Below are positions 1 through 12,220 of a stretch of 64,000 nucleotides of DNA, one piece after another. How positions within the stretch are numbered: position 1 is the first letter of the stretch; every line of letters starts with the position of its first letter. Below the pieces are notes generated by a model that was not told the origin of the DNA, searched no databases, and saw only the letters and a list, made by a program, of their open reading frames with translations. Location of the stretch: assembly GCA_963573385.1 (NCBI GenBank), contig CAUYLG010051111.1, positions 1 to 64,000 on the forward strand, read 5' to 3'. A program made the translations under genes and the position numbers. Source of the stretch: Cacajao melanocephalus (lineage: Eukaryota; Chordata; Mammalia; Primates; Pitheciidae).

Positions 1-180
1 AAAGTGACCACATAATTGGAAATCACTCCTTAGCAATTGCATAGCATTTTACAGGTTTAAGTAAAACACTGGTTGGCTGCTTGTTTGTTATTTTCATCCC
101 TTATTCCTTCCTGTCTCCATTGTTAAGCACAATTATTGGCATAATAGAGGTTTTTAATACCCATTTTTAGACGGCATGCT

Positions 181-318
181 AGCCTGGGCAATAGAACAAG
201 AATCCCGTTCTCTCTCCCTCTTTCTCTTCCTCTTTCTTTCTCTCTTACATTCCTTTTGTTTTCTTTCTTTCACTCTTTCTTTCTTTCTTTTCTCTCTCTT
301 TCTTTCTTTCAAAAAAAA
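181..318. repeat. Alu remnant and pyrimidine-rich simple repeat
   Basis: A short piece resembling the right end of an Alu (agcctgggcaatagaacaag, 181-200) runs into about 100 bases of CT and CTTT units ending in an A run. This looks like an old Alu end followed by an expanded pyrimidine tract. Confidence 0.6.
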
Positions 319-1158
319 AATCCATAACTCATTATAATCAGGTCACCAGAAAAATTACATATAGACTAAATTATCCAGAGAGCTGTTCTCCCAAACTTTA
401 TTTTCAAACATATTCTCAAGTGAGATTTATAAGTGTGTTGTTATAGCAAGCATGAACAAATAGAAAAAAAAACTTAGTCCCTTCTATGGAGAATTTGACT
501 CACTAAATTTAGGGCAGAATATTCCAGTGTATTAATCAGATTTATGATATATTGCATCATCAAGAAAACAATTTTTTTCTCACAAATATTATTAGATTAT
601 AGGTCATATGTATACCATAAAAAATTCTGAGAAAAAGTTCAGTGATGAGTTATCTTAAATTTCTTCTTTACCCCCTCTTAAGCTGTAACCATTTTGTCAT
701 GTAAAATTTATTCTCTCTTCTTTATGAATTATTGCTAAAACCAGAAATAATATGAAGACCTAAAATATCCTTTATTCACATTGTATATATAAAGAAAGTA
801 TGCCTGATTGGGATGAATAAAAGGTAGTGAACAATGAAAGAACATTTTATTCATGCATGTAAATGTCATCAGATAAATGCCAGTAGATGTAAGCTCTAGT
901 TTTTCACAGTGCTTTCAGACCATTTGAAGTCTATTGCTTTCATTTTGAAGCAATAGCATTTTAATTCTATGCTACTAGAATTCAAAGGTTTAAGTCTCCT
1001 CTCTCACTTCAGTGACTACCATACATATAAAGAACACTTTAATTAAAAGCCTGGTAAAATAATTTTTGTGCATTAACAATTGAGCACTCTTTTGAGTTTT
1101 TTTTTTTTCCATCCAAGTTGGGCAGAAATAAATGGATGATAATTAAAAAAAAACTTAC

Positions 1159-1250
1159 TTCAACTTCCTGTTCTAGATCTGGATCTCTTGAAAGAATCTT
1201 ATATATAAAAGCGGATGCAGGAATGTTTTCAGGAACAGACACTGAAATAC
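1159..1250 (-). CDS. Cadherin exon 8 of 8 in window (start of repeat n+3)
   Basis: 92 bases, phase 1 in and 0 out; acceptor aattgtatag, donor GTAAGT. It codes ISVSVPENIPASAFIY then KILSRDPDLEQEVE. SVPENIPAS is a canonical cadherin start and RDPD the first calcium loop. A second AG nine bases in (tttcag) would keep the frame but drop three residues. The next exon should begin in phase 0 and lies beyond the left edge or is unrecognised in 1-1158. Confidence 0.84.
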
Positions 1251-1445
1251 CTATACAATTACACAATCACAAACAATAATTTAAATTCAAATATGTTTCT
1301 TTCACTTCTTGCTTCATGCTGATACTATAAATTACTATACTGTATTTATCCTTAAAGAAGTCTTCTTCATATTTCAGAGAAACAAAAAACAAAATCCCTG
1401 CAAATACTTATTTCCATTAACATCAACATTTAAAAAGAGCCATCA

Positions 1446-2256
1446 CATACATCCCTTGTTAGTTGTATACTTAGGTATTTTATTCTCTTTGTAGCAATTG
1501 TGAATGGGAGGTCACTCATAATTTGGCTCTCTATTTGTCTATTATTGGTGTATAGGAATGCTTGTGATTTTTGCATATGGATTTTGTATTGTGAGACTTT
1601 GCTGAAGTTGCTTATTAGCTTAAGGAGTGTAAATTAGTTCCACCATTGTGGAAAACAGTGTTGCAATTCCTAAAGGATCTAGAAATAGAAATTTGACCCA
1701 GCAATCCCATTACTGGGTATACACAAAAGGATCACAAATCATTCCATTATAAAGACACATGCACACGTATGCTTATTGCGGCATTGTTCCCAATAGCAAA
1801 AACTTGGAACCAATCCAAATGCCCATCAATGATAGATGGGATAAAGAAAATGTGGCACATATACACCATGGAATACTATGCAGCCATAAAAAGGATGAGT
1901 TCATGTCCTTTGCAAGGACATGGATGAAACTGGAAACCATCATTCTCAGCAAACTAACACAAGAACAGAAAACCAAACGCTGCATGTTCTCACTCATAAG
2001 TGGGTGTTGAACAATGAGAACACATGGCCACAGGGAGGGGAATATCACACACTGGGCCTGGGGAGTGGGGGGCTAGGGGAGGAATAGCAGGGGTTAGGGG
2101 GATTGAGGAGGGATAGCATTAGGAGAAATACCTAATGTAGATGATGGGGCCATGGATGCAGCAAACTACTACCATAGCACGTGTATACCTATGTAACAAA
2201 CCTGCACAATCTACACATGTACCCCAGAACTTAAAGTATAATAAAAATAAATGAAT
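1446..2256 (+). mobile_element. L1PA-like 3' end with 5' inversion (twin priming)
   Basis: From about 1628 to 2256 the plus strand is the 3' end of a young-type L1: the end of the ORF2 region, the G-rich 3' UTR (about 2040-2110) and an AATAAA-containing tail. From about 1446 to 1627 the sequence is L1 ORF2 in reverse orientation (for example the antisense of the segment around 1495-1625). The flanks share agccatca at 1438-1445 and 2257-2264, fitting a target-site duplication. This is a dead, truncated copy in the cadherin intron, antisense to that gene. Confidence 0.85.
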
Positions 2257-2424
2257 AGCCATCATAATTTGATTTTATATTTCTACATTTAAATTTTGGG
2301 CTATGGGTATGGAATGGGATATAATTGCTCAAAGTCAATGGTTACTAAGATATGATTTCTACTTCTATTCTATTAGAATATTGAAGCTTTTTGCCTCCTT
2401 TCACAATCATGTACAAAAAATAGA

Positions 2425-2580
2425 GCACAGCCTGTGAAGACAGGAAGAAATCCACTTGAATTCCTGCTCCATCACTATTCTCACCTGTACAATGAGGATA
2501 AAGTACATCTCTGATCTTAGAGTAGTTCTGGAGATTAAATAAAATACCATACATAACACCTCACAAATGCTAACCAAATG
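2425..2580 (+). repeat. MIR SINE relic
   Basis: The series 'cctgctccatcac', 'cacctgtacaatgaggataa', 'tggagattaaat' follows the MIR consensus order (CCCAGCTCTGCCAC, CATCTGTAAAATGGGGATAA, GTGAGGATTAAAT). Confidence 0.65.
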
Positions 2581-5266
2581 CTACTTGCCCTTTTCCAACC
2601 ACAGCTCCTCATCCTCCTTTCAGAACCAACTATGATTCTGAGTAATCTCAAAATCAAATAACATAAATGCACATTTAGATTACTGATAGTTTTTTTAACT
2701 GTTACATTATTCTACAAAGGGAACTTTTTTAAAAGACAAAAGGATTAATGTTTACTGTGCAGCTGAATCTTGGGTATCAAATCTAGTGAATATTGTATCA
2801 CAATTTAGACTGGGTAGTGCTGTAAAGGTCTAACATTGTTTGACTCTTTCTAAGGATGTTATAGAACAACTTTTGTGTGACTAGGACTTGCTTATTTTGA
2901 ACCTTTGTTTCAAACTGAACATGTGTAGGCAGATTCTCTAATTTAGTGATTTGTTCTGGTTAATTATAGCAACTGGATAATTAAACCCAGTAAATGAATT
3001 GAATACGTGTGTGTAAAATCAGCAGCTTGAAAATCATGCCAATATCTTTTCTTTGGCAATTCTTGGTCACAGAGACCCACAGAGTTGCCCCGTTTTTAAC
3101 AGAAGGTGACTTTGTCCCCACTTCTACTATGTCCCAAGGCCCACAGCCCAGATGATGGAAGAGAAAGACATCCTGATCTCGATGCTACCCTAGCAGTTTA
3201 TGCTGGTTCAGCCAAGCTTGTGGTAGAAATCAGGTCAAAATGACCTGCTTGAGATCCCTGTGTATCTTTTTAAAGTTGACTATAATTTGGGAAGACTGAA
3301 AGGAAATTACAAATAACATCAACTAAATTGTTTCAAAGTGGTCCAAAAGATTACATCTTCACAAACACCAAACTCATTCATTGGTACATTGCAAAGGCTC
3401 TCCTAGGAGACGTTTCTTGATTAAATTTAGTTTCTGTGAACAAATTCCTTTAATATAAACTTATATATTTAGATAAGTTTATTATTATATATATCAGAAG
3501 ATATGTTTTGATTCAAAGTAAGAAATGTTTGTGTTGTGTGTATTAGAAGTTTTGAGTTTCCAAAAGGGTGATGTTTCTGAAGACTGAGAAGAGTTAATGC
3601 TGGTGGTAAGAAATGAATAGAGAGAGCAGCAATGAACAGGCATCTGGGAAAAACAAAACAAAAGAGAGACTATTTTAAGGAAGTTTGCCTTGTTCCACTT
3701 GCCCTCAACTTTTTTTTGTCTTATTGCCTCCCAGTTAGTTGGGTAGTTTCTCTTAATAGAAATAGAGAAAGAAAAGCAGTAAAACAAAGAAGGTAGAAGG
3801 AGTAGATAAAGTCTTTATGGTAGATGAGCAAGTTAGAAATAAATGGATAGAAAAAAAAAATGGAAAGACTAACCAACAGTGTGGATATAATTGTTGAGAT
3901 CCAGTCGACCCAAACAAAATTAAGTCAAGCCAACCTATGTTTCTGGAGATTCAATCATGTACAAGGTCTCAAGTATTCAAATGTTTTAAAGATTGTGTTT
4001 TTAGGTCCTCATGAAAAACACAAATTCACACAAGAGTGAGGTTAGGTAACTGTACATGAGGTTGTGATGGGTTTGACACAAAGTAGAATAGCATATTTTA
4101 TCACTTTACACACAAAGACCTACTGATTCTAATATATAATGCATGTTTTCTTTCACGAGTTAAGTAAAAGAATGAAATTTGATTTACAAAACTTAATTTA
4201 TCAAACTTTTCAGTACTATGTCTGTTGTAATCATACTAAAAGCTACCGCTATGTATTACTGTAAATCTATTACAGTTGGTACAACTGAAAACATATTTTA
4301 AGCAAGTATTTTTGGAGGCAAGAATAGCAGATTAAATAACTACATACTACTAAGAGTAATGATGACACTTAAGAGGATGAAATTTTATAAGTACAGCTAG
4401 AATTTTTAATTTAAAAAACATTAAAAATGAATAGTGGAACATGTTTATTAAAATGTTGGAAAAAATTTATTATAATCATACAAAAATAAATATGATTATA
4501 TATAAATGGTATAGGTATTTATAACTATTAGTTATATATATATGGTATATACATTATTGTATACACCAAATTAAAGAAACCATGTTTATAGTTTGTATCA
4601 TGAATCATTTCGTGCTTATTATTTTTTGAAGATAATTTTTAATGGTTAGATAGCAATTCATCAAATGAACATAGTATCTTTTAAAACAATCTCATATTCT
4701 TAGACATTTTGGTTATTTCAAACCTTATACTATTATAAATTTTGAACATAAATCTTGATTATATCTCCAATATTTCTGTAAAGATGAATTCAGGTAGAAA
4801 TAGGTAGATATTATAATCATTTTTAAATAAATGCTTATGAAATAGTATTCTAGGCAGTTATTCTAAAATCCCACATTATGAAAGTGATAATTTCTGTATT
4901 CCTTTAGCCAATGCTGAATTTTTTCCTATAATTTTAATATTTTGGCCAATTTAGTAGGTGAAAATTGTATTAACTTGTGAGGCTACATATCAATCCATAT
5001 GTTACAGATACACTCAGAATAATTTTGTCATTACTCCTATCCCCTATCCACCACACACAGAAATAATTATAATTTGAATTCACATTTGAATTATAGTAAC
5101 TTTTTTTCTCTTTTTAGGAGAATACTATGTCTCTCACTTGATTTGCTTTTCTTTTATTTACTTCTCATTTATAAAACCAGAAAGCTTAAACTATAATTCC
5201 AAGTTTTATTTTGAAATTTTATTATTATCTCATGAATTTTATTAATAAAGTTCACTTCTATTATAC
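2581..5266. other. Intronic DNA, mostly unassigned
   Basis: Intron between exons 7 and 8, after the MIR. AT-rich; contains short AT runs near 4490-4560. I see no further exon, RNA gene or clear repeat. Open frames here are short and lack cadherin motifs. Confidence 0.5.
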
Positions 5267-5449
5267 CTGCTCCTGTTGAAAAACTTGGATCACAGGAAAT
5301 AGGATCATCTACATTCTCCACAAAAACTGTAAACATATAGCTGCTGGTATTATTTCCATTATCTGTTGCCTCAATTTCCAAAGAGTAGGTTTTGGAGTTA
5401 CTTGGGTTGTCAAGATTCAAAGGCTGAAGAAGAGTGATTGTTCCTGTGA
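5267..5449 (-). CDS. Cadherin exon 7 of 8 (end of repeat n+2)
   Basis: 183 bases, phase 1 in and out; acceptor tttttattag, donor GTATAA. It codes TGTITLLQPLNLDNPS, NSKTYSLEIEATDNGNN, TSSYMFTVFVENVDDP and ISCDPSFSTGA. TGTITL, PLNLD, Y-x-LEIEATDNG and VENVDDP are the late strands of a cadherin repeat, with NVDDP at the linker. The Cys after DDPIS parallels the Cys after PEPPN in 20406-20237, suggesting a family trait. Three possible N-glycosylation sites are visible (NPS excluded because of Pro; NNT and NTS overlap, so at most one or two can be used). The frame is open. Confidence 0.88.
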
Positions 5450-7241
5450 CTAATAAAAAGAAATAAAATGAAGAAAAATGATCAAACTAAAATAATTAAG
5501 CCTATGTTAACTTATTTATATTAATGATGTTTTAATTCACTTAACAATATACTTTTTTCATACATGAGAAAAGCAATATTTAACAATTCTACATCCATTG
5601 GAAATATTTTCTTAAAAGCTGCTGTTTGCTTTATGGTTACATCATAAATATAATTAAATAGTAAATTATAAATAGTAGATAATAAATTATAAATAGTAGT
5701 TTCATGATATTTTTCTTCAAGTTTCTAAATTGTCATTCATTTACTAAGCATAGATAGCATTCCTGCTTAAAAAACAACAAACACAAACCAGAATATTTTG
5801 CCTTAATTACAACAATAAATGTTATTGTTTTTGAGCCTGAAAAATTAGTCAAACCATATTAAATCTTAATCATTCATTTCATTGCTTTCGTTTTCTATCT
5901 TAACTCAATCTTATTGTGTACAAAAATGAAAAATGAGCTCAAACGCCAAACTTATAAAAACTGGCAATGACAGTAGTGGCTCTTTATTTCTGGTACCATC
6001 ACTTATCTTCTCTCCCAGAATCTCTCCTTTCTTGTTCAAAAATCCTCTATTTGACCCTACCCTGAATGTCTTCATAATTTCCACAAGGTCTTAATCTCTT
6101 CTAAATTTTATTTAGCTGGTACATTATTATTTATTAATGCACTTCTTTTCCCACTGATATTTGCATCTTGAAGTTAAATGCATAAGTTGCCAACAACTTT
6201 CAGGATTCAAATAAATTATCTCAAGTATTGGATGATTAGTGTGATGGCTTTGTAATGTACCACATTTGCTAAGCCAAACTGTATTCCTCAGAATTCTATT
6301 TTGTGTGTCTTTCAGTTGCATGAGACCCAAGGGAGATTCTTGGCCAACTTGGAAGGTAGAAAGGTAGCAGCAGCCATTTTGTTTCTTATGCATGTTTTTG
6401 TTGATCTGCTGTGTTACTGTTGGTGTGAACTAGCTGCAGCTGAACCTGAAACTGCTTGACCTACTGCTGGATATTCTTTCAGCTTCTCTGACTCCTAGAA
6501 CAGATCTGTATACTCAGCCCTGTGATGAAAGGCTTAGCTTCTGCAGAATACCCACACCAGCAAGGTCAGAAGAAGAGGAACTAAAATGGGTTTCAATTCA
6601 TCCTTATAGGGCCCAGGATATGCTTGGGTGTTCCAGACTACCCTTAACCTCTCCCACTTTGTACACATCTTCTCTCCCTGATTTCCAGCCTTATGGGTTC
6701 AAGCTTCGCATCAGACACAAAGCCTTACAGAGACTACTTAACACACTGCTACAGTATACTCTCAGTGGTTATTTTTCTCTGGTTGTACTCTGATTGATAA
6801 CACCAGCTAGTATGACAACCATAAGAGAGAAATATTTCAAAACAGCAATCCTGTTCACACATGCAGAAATCTGTCCATAACAAATACCCAAAATCAAGTC
6901 ATTTTGGAAAAGTCCCAATTTTCTCAAATCAAATTGAAGAGATAGATGTGACATTTCATCCTGTAATTTATAAGGATGTGCAGAAGCATTTGTATTGAGT
7001 GCCTCTGAAAAATGATAGCCAGTTATAAAAGCAAGGTATTATATCACCCATTATTACACAAGAATGTCATTTTCAGAAATAGGAAAATAGCAACTGTCAA
7101 ATACCATGTTTAGGGAATATTTCCTTCTTCATATTTAATTTTGAAAGGGTAGTTTTGCCAGCCTAAGATCTAATGGAAGTGCAGAGATTAGATAGTGAAT
7201 GTTTAGCCAAAGTAGGCTAAAAGTATTTGTTTAAAACTTAC
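5450..7241. other. Intron between exons 6 and 7
   Basis: AT-rich. A 16-base direct repeat (aaattataaatagtag) occurs at 5663-5678 and 5684-5699. 6130-6720 is more GC-balanced and could be an old transposon, but I could not match it to a family. No exon seen. Confidence 0.45.
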
Positions 7242-7387
7242 AAAGGTCCAAACCAAACATTTTCTGCTGAGTTTTAAATGAATAAATGATACTGCTATCT
7301 TCATCTCGATCTGATGCTTTTACTCTTGCTATCATTTCTCCAACAGATTTCTTCTCAGTCACATTAATAACATCCAAAGGAAGTGGC
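7242..7387 (-). CDS. Cadherin exon 6 of 8 (start of repeat n+2)
   Basis: 146 bases, phase 2 in and 1 out; acceptor ttttcttaag, donor GTAAGT. It codes PLPLDVINVTEKKSVGE, MIARVKASDRDEDSS and IIYSFKTQQKMFGLDL. NVTEKKSVGE is a diverged PENxPxG start; KASDRDEDSSIIYSF is the DRD/DxE calcium loop followed by the conserved Y-S/T strand; FGLDL leads into FTGTITL of the next exon. The frame is open. Confidence 0.87.
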
Positions 7388-9207
7388 CTTAAGAAAAAAA
7401 TGGCAATAAAAATTTTGAGGATGCAAATTTGAGAATTCTTACATACATAATTGCCAAGTTATGATAACCTGGAAAGAATCTTTTGGATTTATAATATCAC
7501 CTTCCTCTTGTCAAGGATTTACAAGTCCCAAAGCTATTCAAATATTGAGCAAATCCATTTGTGGTGCAAAGTTATTTAACTTTTTGCAAAAACATTAATT
7601 TTTAATCATATAGTCTCTAGCACCGTGCACATCAAAGGCATGACATAAAAGAGATGGAAAATGAAAAACAAAATGGAACAGTGAATCTCCATTATTCCAG
7701 ATATTCAATGCTTGGAATAATTGGCAACTGAACATAAAGGACTAAACATATTTGTTTTCATCTTGTTATCTGATATGATGAAACTCCCTCCAAAGTCGTC
7801 ACTTATTAGAGCAAGTTTCCACACTGTTCTTGTAAATATATCACTTACGTCTTCAAGTCACACGTAAAAGTCCTTGATCAATTTCCAGAACATTTCTGAA
7901 AGTTACATTTAGTTCTTATTCAGCCTTTCATTCAGGCATCAGAAATTTATTCATAATCTACCATGTGTCACTCCAGTGAATGCACATATGACTAAGTCTT
8001 AGCATTTGTTCAGATCTCAGTGCTAATGGGAAACACAGGTCCTTATAATACTAGGTAATAGATGCTGTAACTTTGCTGCAAATTTTAAAAAGAGACTAAT
8101 TCTGGGGATAGAAGAGAGGTTCAAGAAAGTACTCAAAGGAATGTAAATTCAAAGGAAAAGTGAGTGATGCCATCCTTTGAGCAACCCTCTTGATCACAGT
8201 AATCTAATGTGGTTTCTCCTCTGCAGAGTTTTCTCCTTTGTACCATAATATAATGTAAAATCATAATATTCATATTCTGGACCACATTAAATCTTTCTCT
8301 TAATTGTTACTTAACATGCAATATCTCTTGAGAGATGAAAAAAGTAGTTGAGGGCAATATTTCAATAATTTTTGCATTGCTTATAATATGTTGCATTAAA
8401 TTCTACTAAAAATTAAAATCAATAAGTTCATACTTAATGAAGATATGAAGGCAGTAGAAAATTTTTTCAAAAAGTTGATGGCAACTCTACTACAAACACA
8501 GGAGGACAGTTAGGAAAATGATTCCCACAAATAAAGGATAAACTAAGCTCCAAATTATCTTAAGTTGTTCATATAATATAACTTAAAATGAATTTGGGGA
8601 TCCAAATAATGAATTACTCTCCTTAGTCATCTGTAGAGCTGTAACTTAGTGATAGCAACTTGAAGATTACTATTTTTCTTCTTCTTTTTCATAATCTAAG
8701 AAGTATTTGATTCTTCTTAGATTGTAGTAATACATTTCATTACTATATTTTAAAGTATAGAAAAACACCTAACATTCATTGCATTCATAATCTGTAAACA
8801 GTTTTGAATGCTACAACTATACTTCCAGAGTATGAAAATAAAATATTTTAAATTAAAGATTTTAAACTAAGTTTAAGGTCTACCTTTCCTTTATTTAAAG
8901 TTGATGTAATTGTTAAAAAGCAATTAGCAACTGTGAATAATCTTCAGGAAAGAAAAAAAAAGATAAACCAAGATCTTTTTTACCATATTACAATGTTGGT
9001 AACTTGTAAATTTGCTTTCCAGTGTTTTCTAATACATTTTATTTTTCATGAGTGTATACATTAATAATTGATATAAGGTCATATATTTTAACAACATCAA
9101 AAAGATTTTCTGTGTAGCTACATAATCTTTATTATCATTATTGTTAACACAATCGTGCTTGCTATCAATGGGTTTTATAGTCATAAATTCAACCAACCAT
9201 GGGGACA
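7388..9207. other. Intron between exons 5 and 6, left part
   Basis: Mostly unassigned. 7920-8060 faintly resembles the 3' part of an L2. A perfect 11-base inverted repeat lies at 8693-8703 and 8713-8723 (aatctaagaag), a small hairpin of no known role. Confidence 0.4.
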
Positions 9208-9776
9208 AAAATATTCCCCAAATACAGTATAACAACTACTTACATAGCATTTATATTGTATTAGGTATTATAAGGAATATAGAGATGATTTAAAGTATAC
9301 AAGAGGACGTGCATAGGTTATATGAAAATAATACAGTTGGGCACAATGGCTCATGCCTGTAATCCCAGCACTTTGGGAGACCTGGGATTATTTGAGGTCA
9401 GGATTATTTGAGGTGAGGAGTTTGAGACCAGCCTGGCTGACATGGTGAAACCGCATCTCTACTAAAAATACAAAAATTAGCTGAGTGTGGTGGCACACAC
9501 CTGTAGTCCCAGCTACTCTACTTGGGAGGCTGAGGCAGGAGAATTTCTTGAATTCCGGGAGACAGAGGTTGCAGTGAGCTGAGATCCCATCACTGCACTT
9601 CAGCATGGGCAACAGAGCGAGACTTAGTCTCAAAAAAAAAAAGAAAGAAAGAAAGAAAAGAAAAAGAAAATAATACACCATTACACCATTAAAAAAGATT
9701 CTTGAACAACCATAGCTTTTGGTATTCAGGGGAGTCTGGGAACACATGCCCCACAGACAACAAGGGCCAACCGTGT
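9208..9776 (-). mobile_element. Tigger-type non-autonomous DNA transposon, split by an Alu
   Basis: Both halves (9208-9335 and 9666-9776) read on the minus strand like a TcMar-Tigger derived element: the terminal part resembles 'gtatccg-gggg-tcctggaacc' with 'taccaagggac', and the left part the internal AT-rich segment around 9230-9310. An Alu inserted between them duplicated gaaaataataca. Confidence 0.65.
9336..9665 (+). mobile_element. Alu (AluS-like) inside Tigger-type element
   Basis: Dimeric Alu with the mid A-rich linker (ctactaaaaatacaaaaatta) and an AAAG-rich tail (9633-9665). A 12-base target-site duplication gaaaataataca is at 9324-9335 and 9666-9677. Near 9385-9415 the motif ggattatttgaggt is duplicated in tandem, an internal change after or at insertion. 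Lies in a cadherin intron, antisense to the gene. Confidence 0.92.
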
Positions 9777-9836
9777 ATGTGAAAAGTTTATTTTAACCAT
9801 TCTCCTATGTATACTCTTTAAAATAAATATGCTTAC

Positions 9837-9940
9837 TCAAATTGGGGCTTCTCATCATTTATATTTCTAATCAAGATAATTAATGTCCCTTGACAGAACA
9901 GACCTGTTGTATCTGTTGCTTTCAGTGCAAGCTGGAAAAC
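9837..9940 (-). CDS. Cadherin exon 5 of 8 (end of repeat n+1)
   Basis: 104 bases, phase 0 in and 2 out; acceptor ctcttttccag, donor GTAAGC. It codes VFQLALKATDTTGLF, CQGTLIILIRN and INDEKPQFE. KATDTTG and IRNINDEKPQF are the closing calcium-binding strands and the inter-repeat linker (DxNDxxPxF; here N-I-N-D-E-K-P). The final Glu is split, GA here and G in the next exon. An Alu-interrupted Tigger-type element lies directly downstream in the intron. Confidence 0.87.
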
Positions 9941-11610
9941 CTGGAAAAGAGCTTTTTAAAACTTTACAAACTACTATTTTATAATACATATATACTTTCA
10001 CAATATGTATCCTGTTAGATTTTTGTTTTGTTTTCTCCAACTAAATATAGCTTCTTATTTCTCTTCTCATTCATTAAAGGAAATCCAAGTACTTTCTTAC
10101 TTGTATTTACTTATCTTTCTTATTTTGCTAGATTCATTATAGGTTGCTTCATTTCATATACCATTAAATTTCATTCAAAAGTCTGCACAGCCTGGCTATA
10201 TGCCTCAATACAGATAAAATTGAAACCCCTCCCAAATGAACAATTTTTAGATTTAATCTTAAGCCAAAATACAATGCACAGAAACTATTGACAAACCAGG
10301 CTGTTTTATGCTCAACCCTAGAAACAGGAAGATAAGCTACTCTTTGGGATCCATGACGCAAGTAATTTCTTCTGAAGAGTTAAAAATGAAATCAAACATT
10401 AAATATTTTTCTCCTCAGCCTGCCACACATCTCACCCCTTAGAAACCATTTGCTCATATTAGGGAATGCCTTTTTGAAAACAAAAACAAAACACCACCGA
10501 GGCAGTATAGTATCCACTATAAACCCTTTTTGAGCAGATATTCAATAAAACTTTACAGTGTGTAAGACTCTACACTGAGGAAAGGGCTGACAATGATCAA
10601 ACTTCAGTCCCTTGGATAGGTAACTACATGTCAGATGGCATATAATAAACTGATTAGTTTTGCAGTGGAAAGATGGAAGTGATCTCAAAGGACTTGGTAG
10701 AAGTTAGGTTGAATGTTGGCAAGGCAGGAGTTGAAGAGGCCGAGAAGAGTCAGAGATATGGAGCTGAATTGCTTACATGCATGACGTCCATTGATCTTCC
10801 ATCTAACCTATCTCATATTATAGTCCTAACACTCAAGTTGTTTAAAAGATATGTATCATTGGCCTCTTCACCATCCTCTATCACACAACACATCAAATTA
10901 AAATTTAAATAGAATTCATTGACATTCTTCCACCATTTATGTTCTTTCAGGCCAGAAAGATAAGATCTTCAACTATTAACTCTTCCCTCGAATTATCTTA
11001 TCAGCAGCAAATTCTCTATTTTTACCCTAATCCCTTGCATATTCACCTTCTTCCTTTTTTCTTAATCACCTTATTGAAATAATAAATTTGAAGACACTTC
11101 TGAAAATAGAAATTTTTTTACAATATTGCAAAATGTTATTTTACAATCATAATAATAACAGCCTTTATTTCTCAAAATACACACCTCATTTCTATGTGGA
11201 CAGACTATCTCCAATAGCTGGTTTCTTTCCAGTCAGTTATTCATATTTATATATTGTTCATTTTCCACTCAATCATCCCTGAATGCTTTCCTTAAATTAT
11301 ATTTCTCATGTAAATACCATATACTTTTCTTTCTTACCATGTTATTTTCAGATTCACCTATAAGGTTTATGCCTGATCTTACCTTGGCTATCTAAGTGAG
11401 TTAACACTCTAACTGGGGTACGGTGTATGAATTGTATAATCGTTTCAATATGAAAACTTGACTGATTTAAGTTTCTTTCATTTCTTTGATGTTCAGAAAT
11501 ATTTACATGTTAATGATTTATTGATTTGGTTTTCTCAGATTTAAATGACACTTAAATTTTTTTTTCTTAAACTTTTTTTGGTAAAATCAAAATGTTAAGA
11601 CATAATCTCA
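9941..11610. other. Intron between exons 4 and 5, left part
   Basis: Ordinary intronic DNA. 10510-10720 carries a weak L2-like 3' end ('gagcagatattcaataaaa', 'actctacactgaggaa', 'gggctgacaatga'). 10920-11080 has pyrimidine-rich stretches. No exon or RNA gene seen. Confidence 0.4.
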
Positions 11611-11903
11611 GCCAGGTGCGGTGTTGAGCCTGTAATCCTAGCACTTTGGGAGGCCAAGGTGGGGGGATCAAGAGGTCAGGAGTTAAAGACCAGGCTGGCC
11701 AACATAGTGAAACCCCATCTCTACTAAAAATACAAAAATTAGCCAGGCATAGTGGTGGGTGACTTATAGTCTCAGCTACTTGGGAGGCTGAGGCAGGAGG
11801 ATCACTTGAACTCCTGAGTCAGAGGTTGCAGTGAGCCAAGATGGGGCCACTGCACTCCAGCCTGGGTGACACAGCAAGATTCTGTCTCAAAAAAAAAAAA
11901 AAG
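11611..11903 (+). mobile_element. Alu
   Basis: Full-length dimeric Alu with A14 tail; flanks share ataatctc (11603-11610 region and 11904-11911), a likely target-site duplication. Several CpG sites decayed, so not recent. Confidence 0.9.
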
Positions 11904-12097
11904 ATAATCTCTAAAGTTGGAGTAACATAAAGATCGGATGTAGGCTTTTGGTTAAATGCACAAATCCTCACAAATGAATCACACAAAATATTAATCTCCC
12001 TTCAAAACAACAAGGTGTTTGAGTTTTCATGAAGAGCTCAAAATGATAAAAATTCCGTTTCATTCTGCATGGAAAAATAAATAAACATTTTAATTAC

Positions 12098-12220
12098 ATG
12101 ATATCCAGCATCAAAATCCAAGGGATCTTCACCTCTTACACTAACAACACCACTTATAGGATCCATTCCAAAGGAGTTTGCTCCTTTCTTTGGTCCAGAT
12201 AACTGTGTCTCAATAGTGTA
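12098..12220 (-). CDS. Cadherin exon 4 of 8 (middle of repeat n+1)
   Basis: 123 bases, phase 0 in and 0 out, 41 codons; acceptor tttttctag, donor GTAATT. It starts YTIETQLSGPKKGANSF and continues GMDPISGVVSVRG, EDPLDFDAGYH. F-x-M-DP-x-SG-V-V and PLDFD are the conserved middle strands of a cadherin repeat. The frame is open. A symmetric 0-0 exon, so loss of it would not shift the frame. Confidence 0.88.

Noticed and set aside
1759..2048. Open frames on both strands (83 and 91 codons)
   Set aside because: They lie in the L1 3' end; the plus frame is the broken C-terminal part of ORF2, the minus frame its shadow.
9388..9747. 119-codon minus frame
   Set aside because: Translation of an antisense Alu plus its tail, a well-known source of false proteins.
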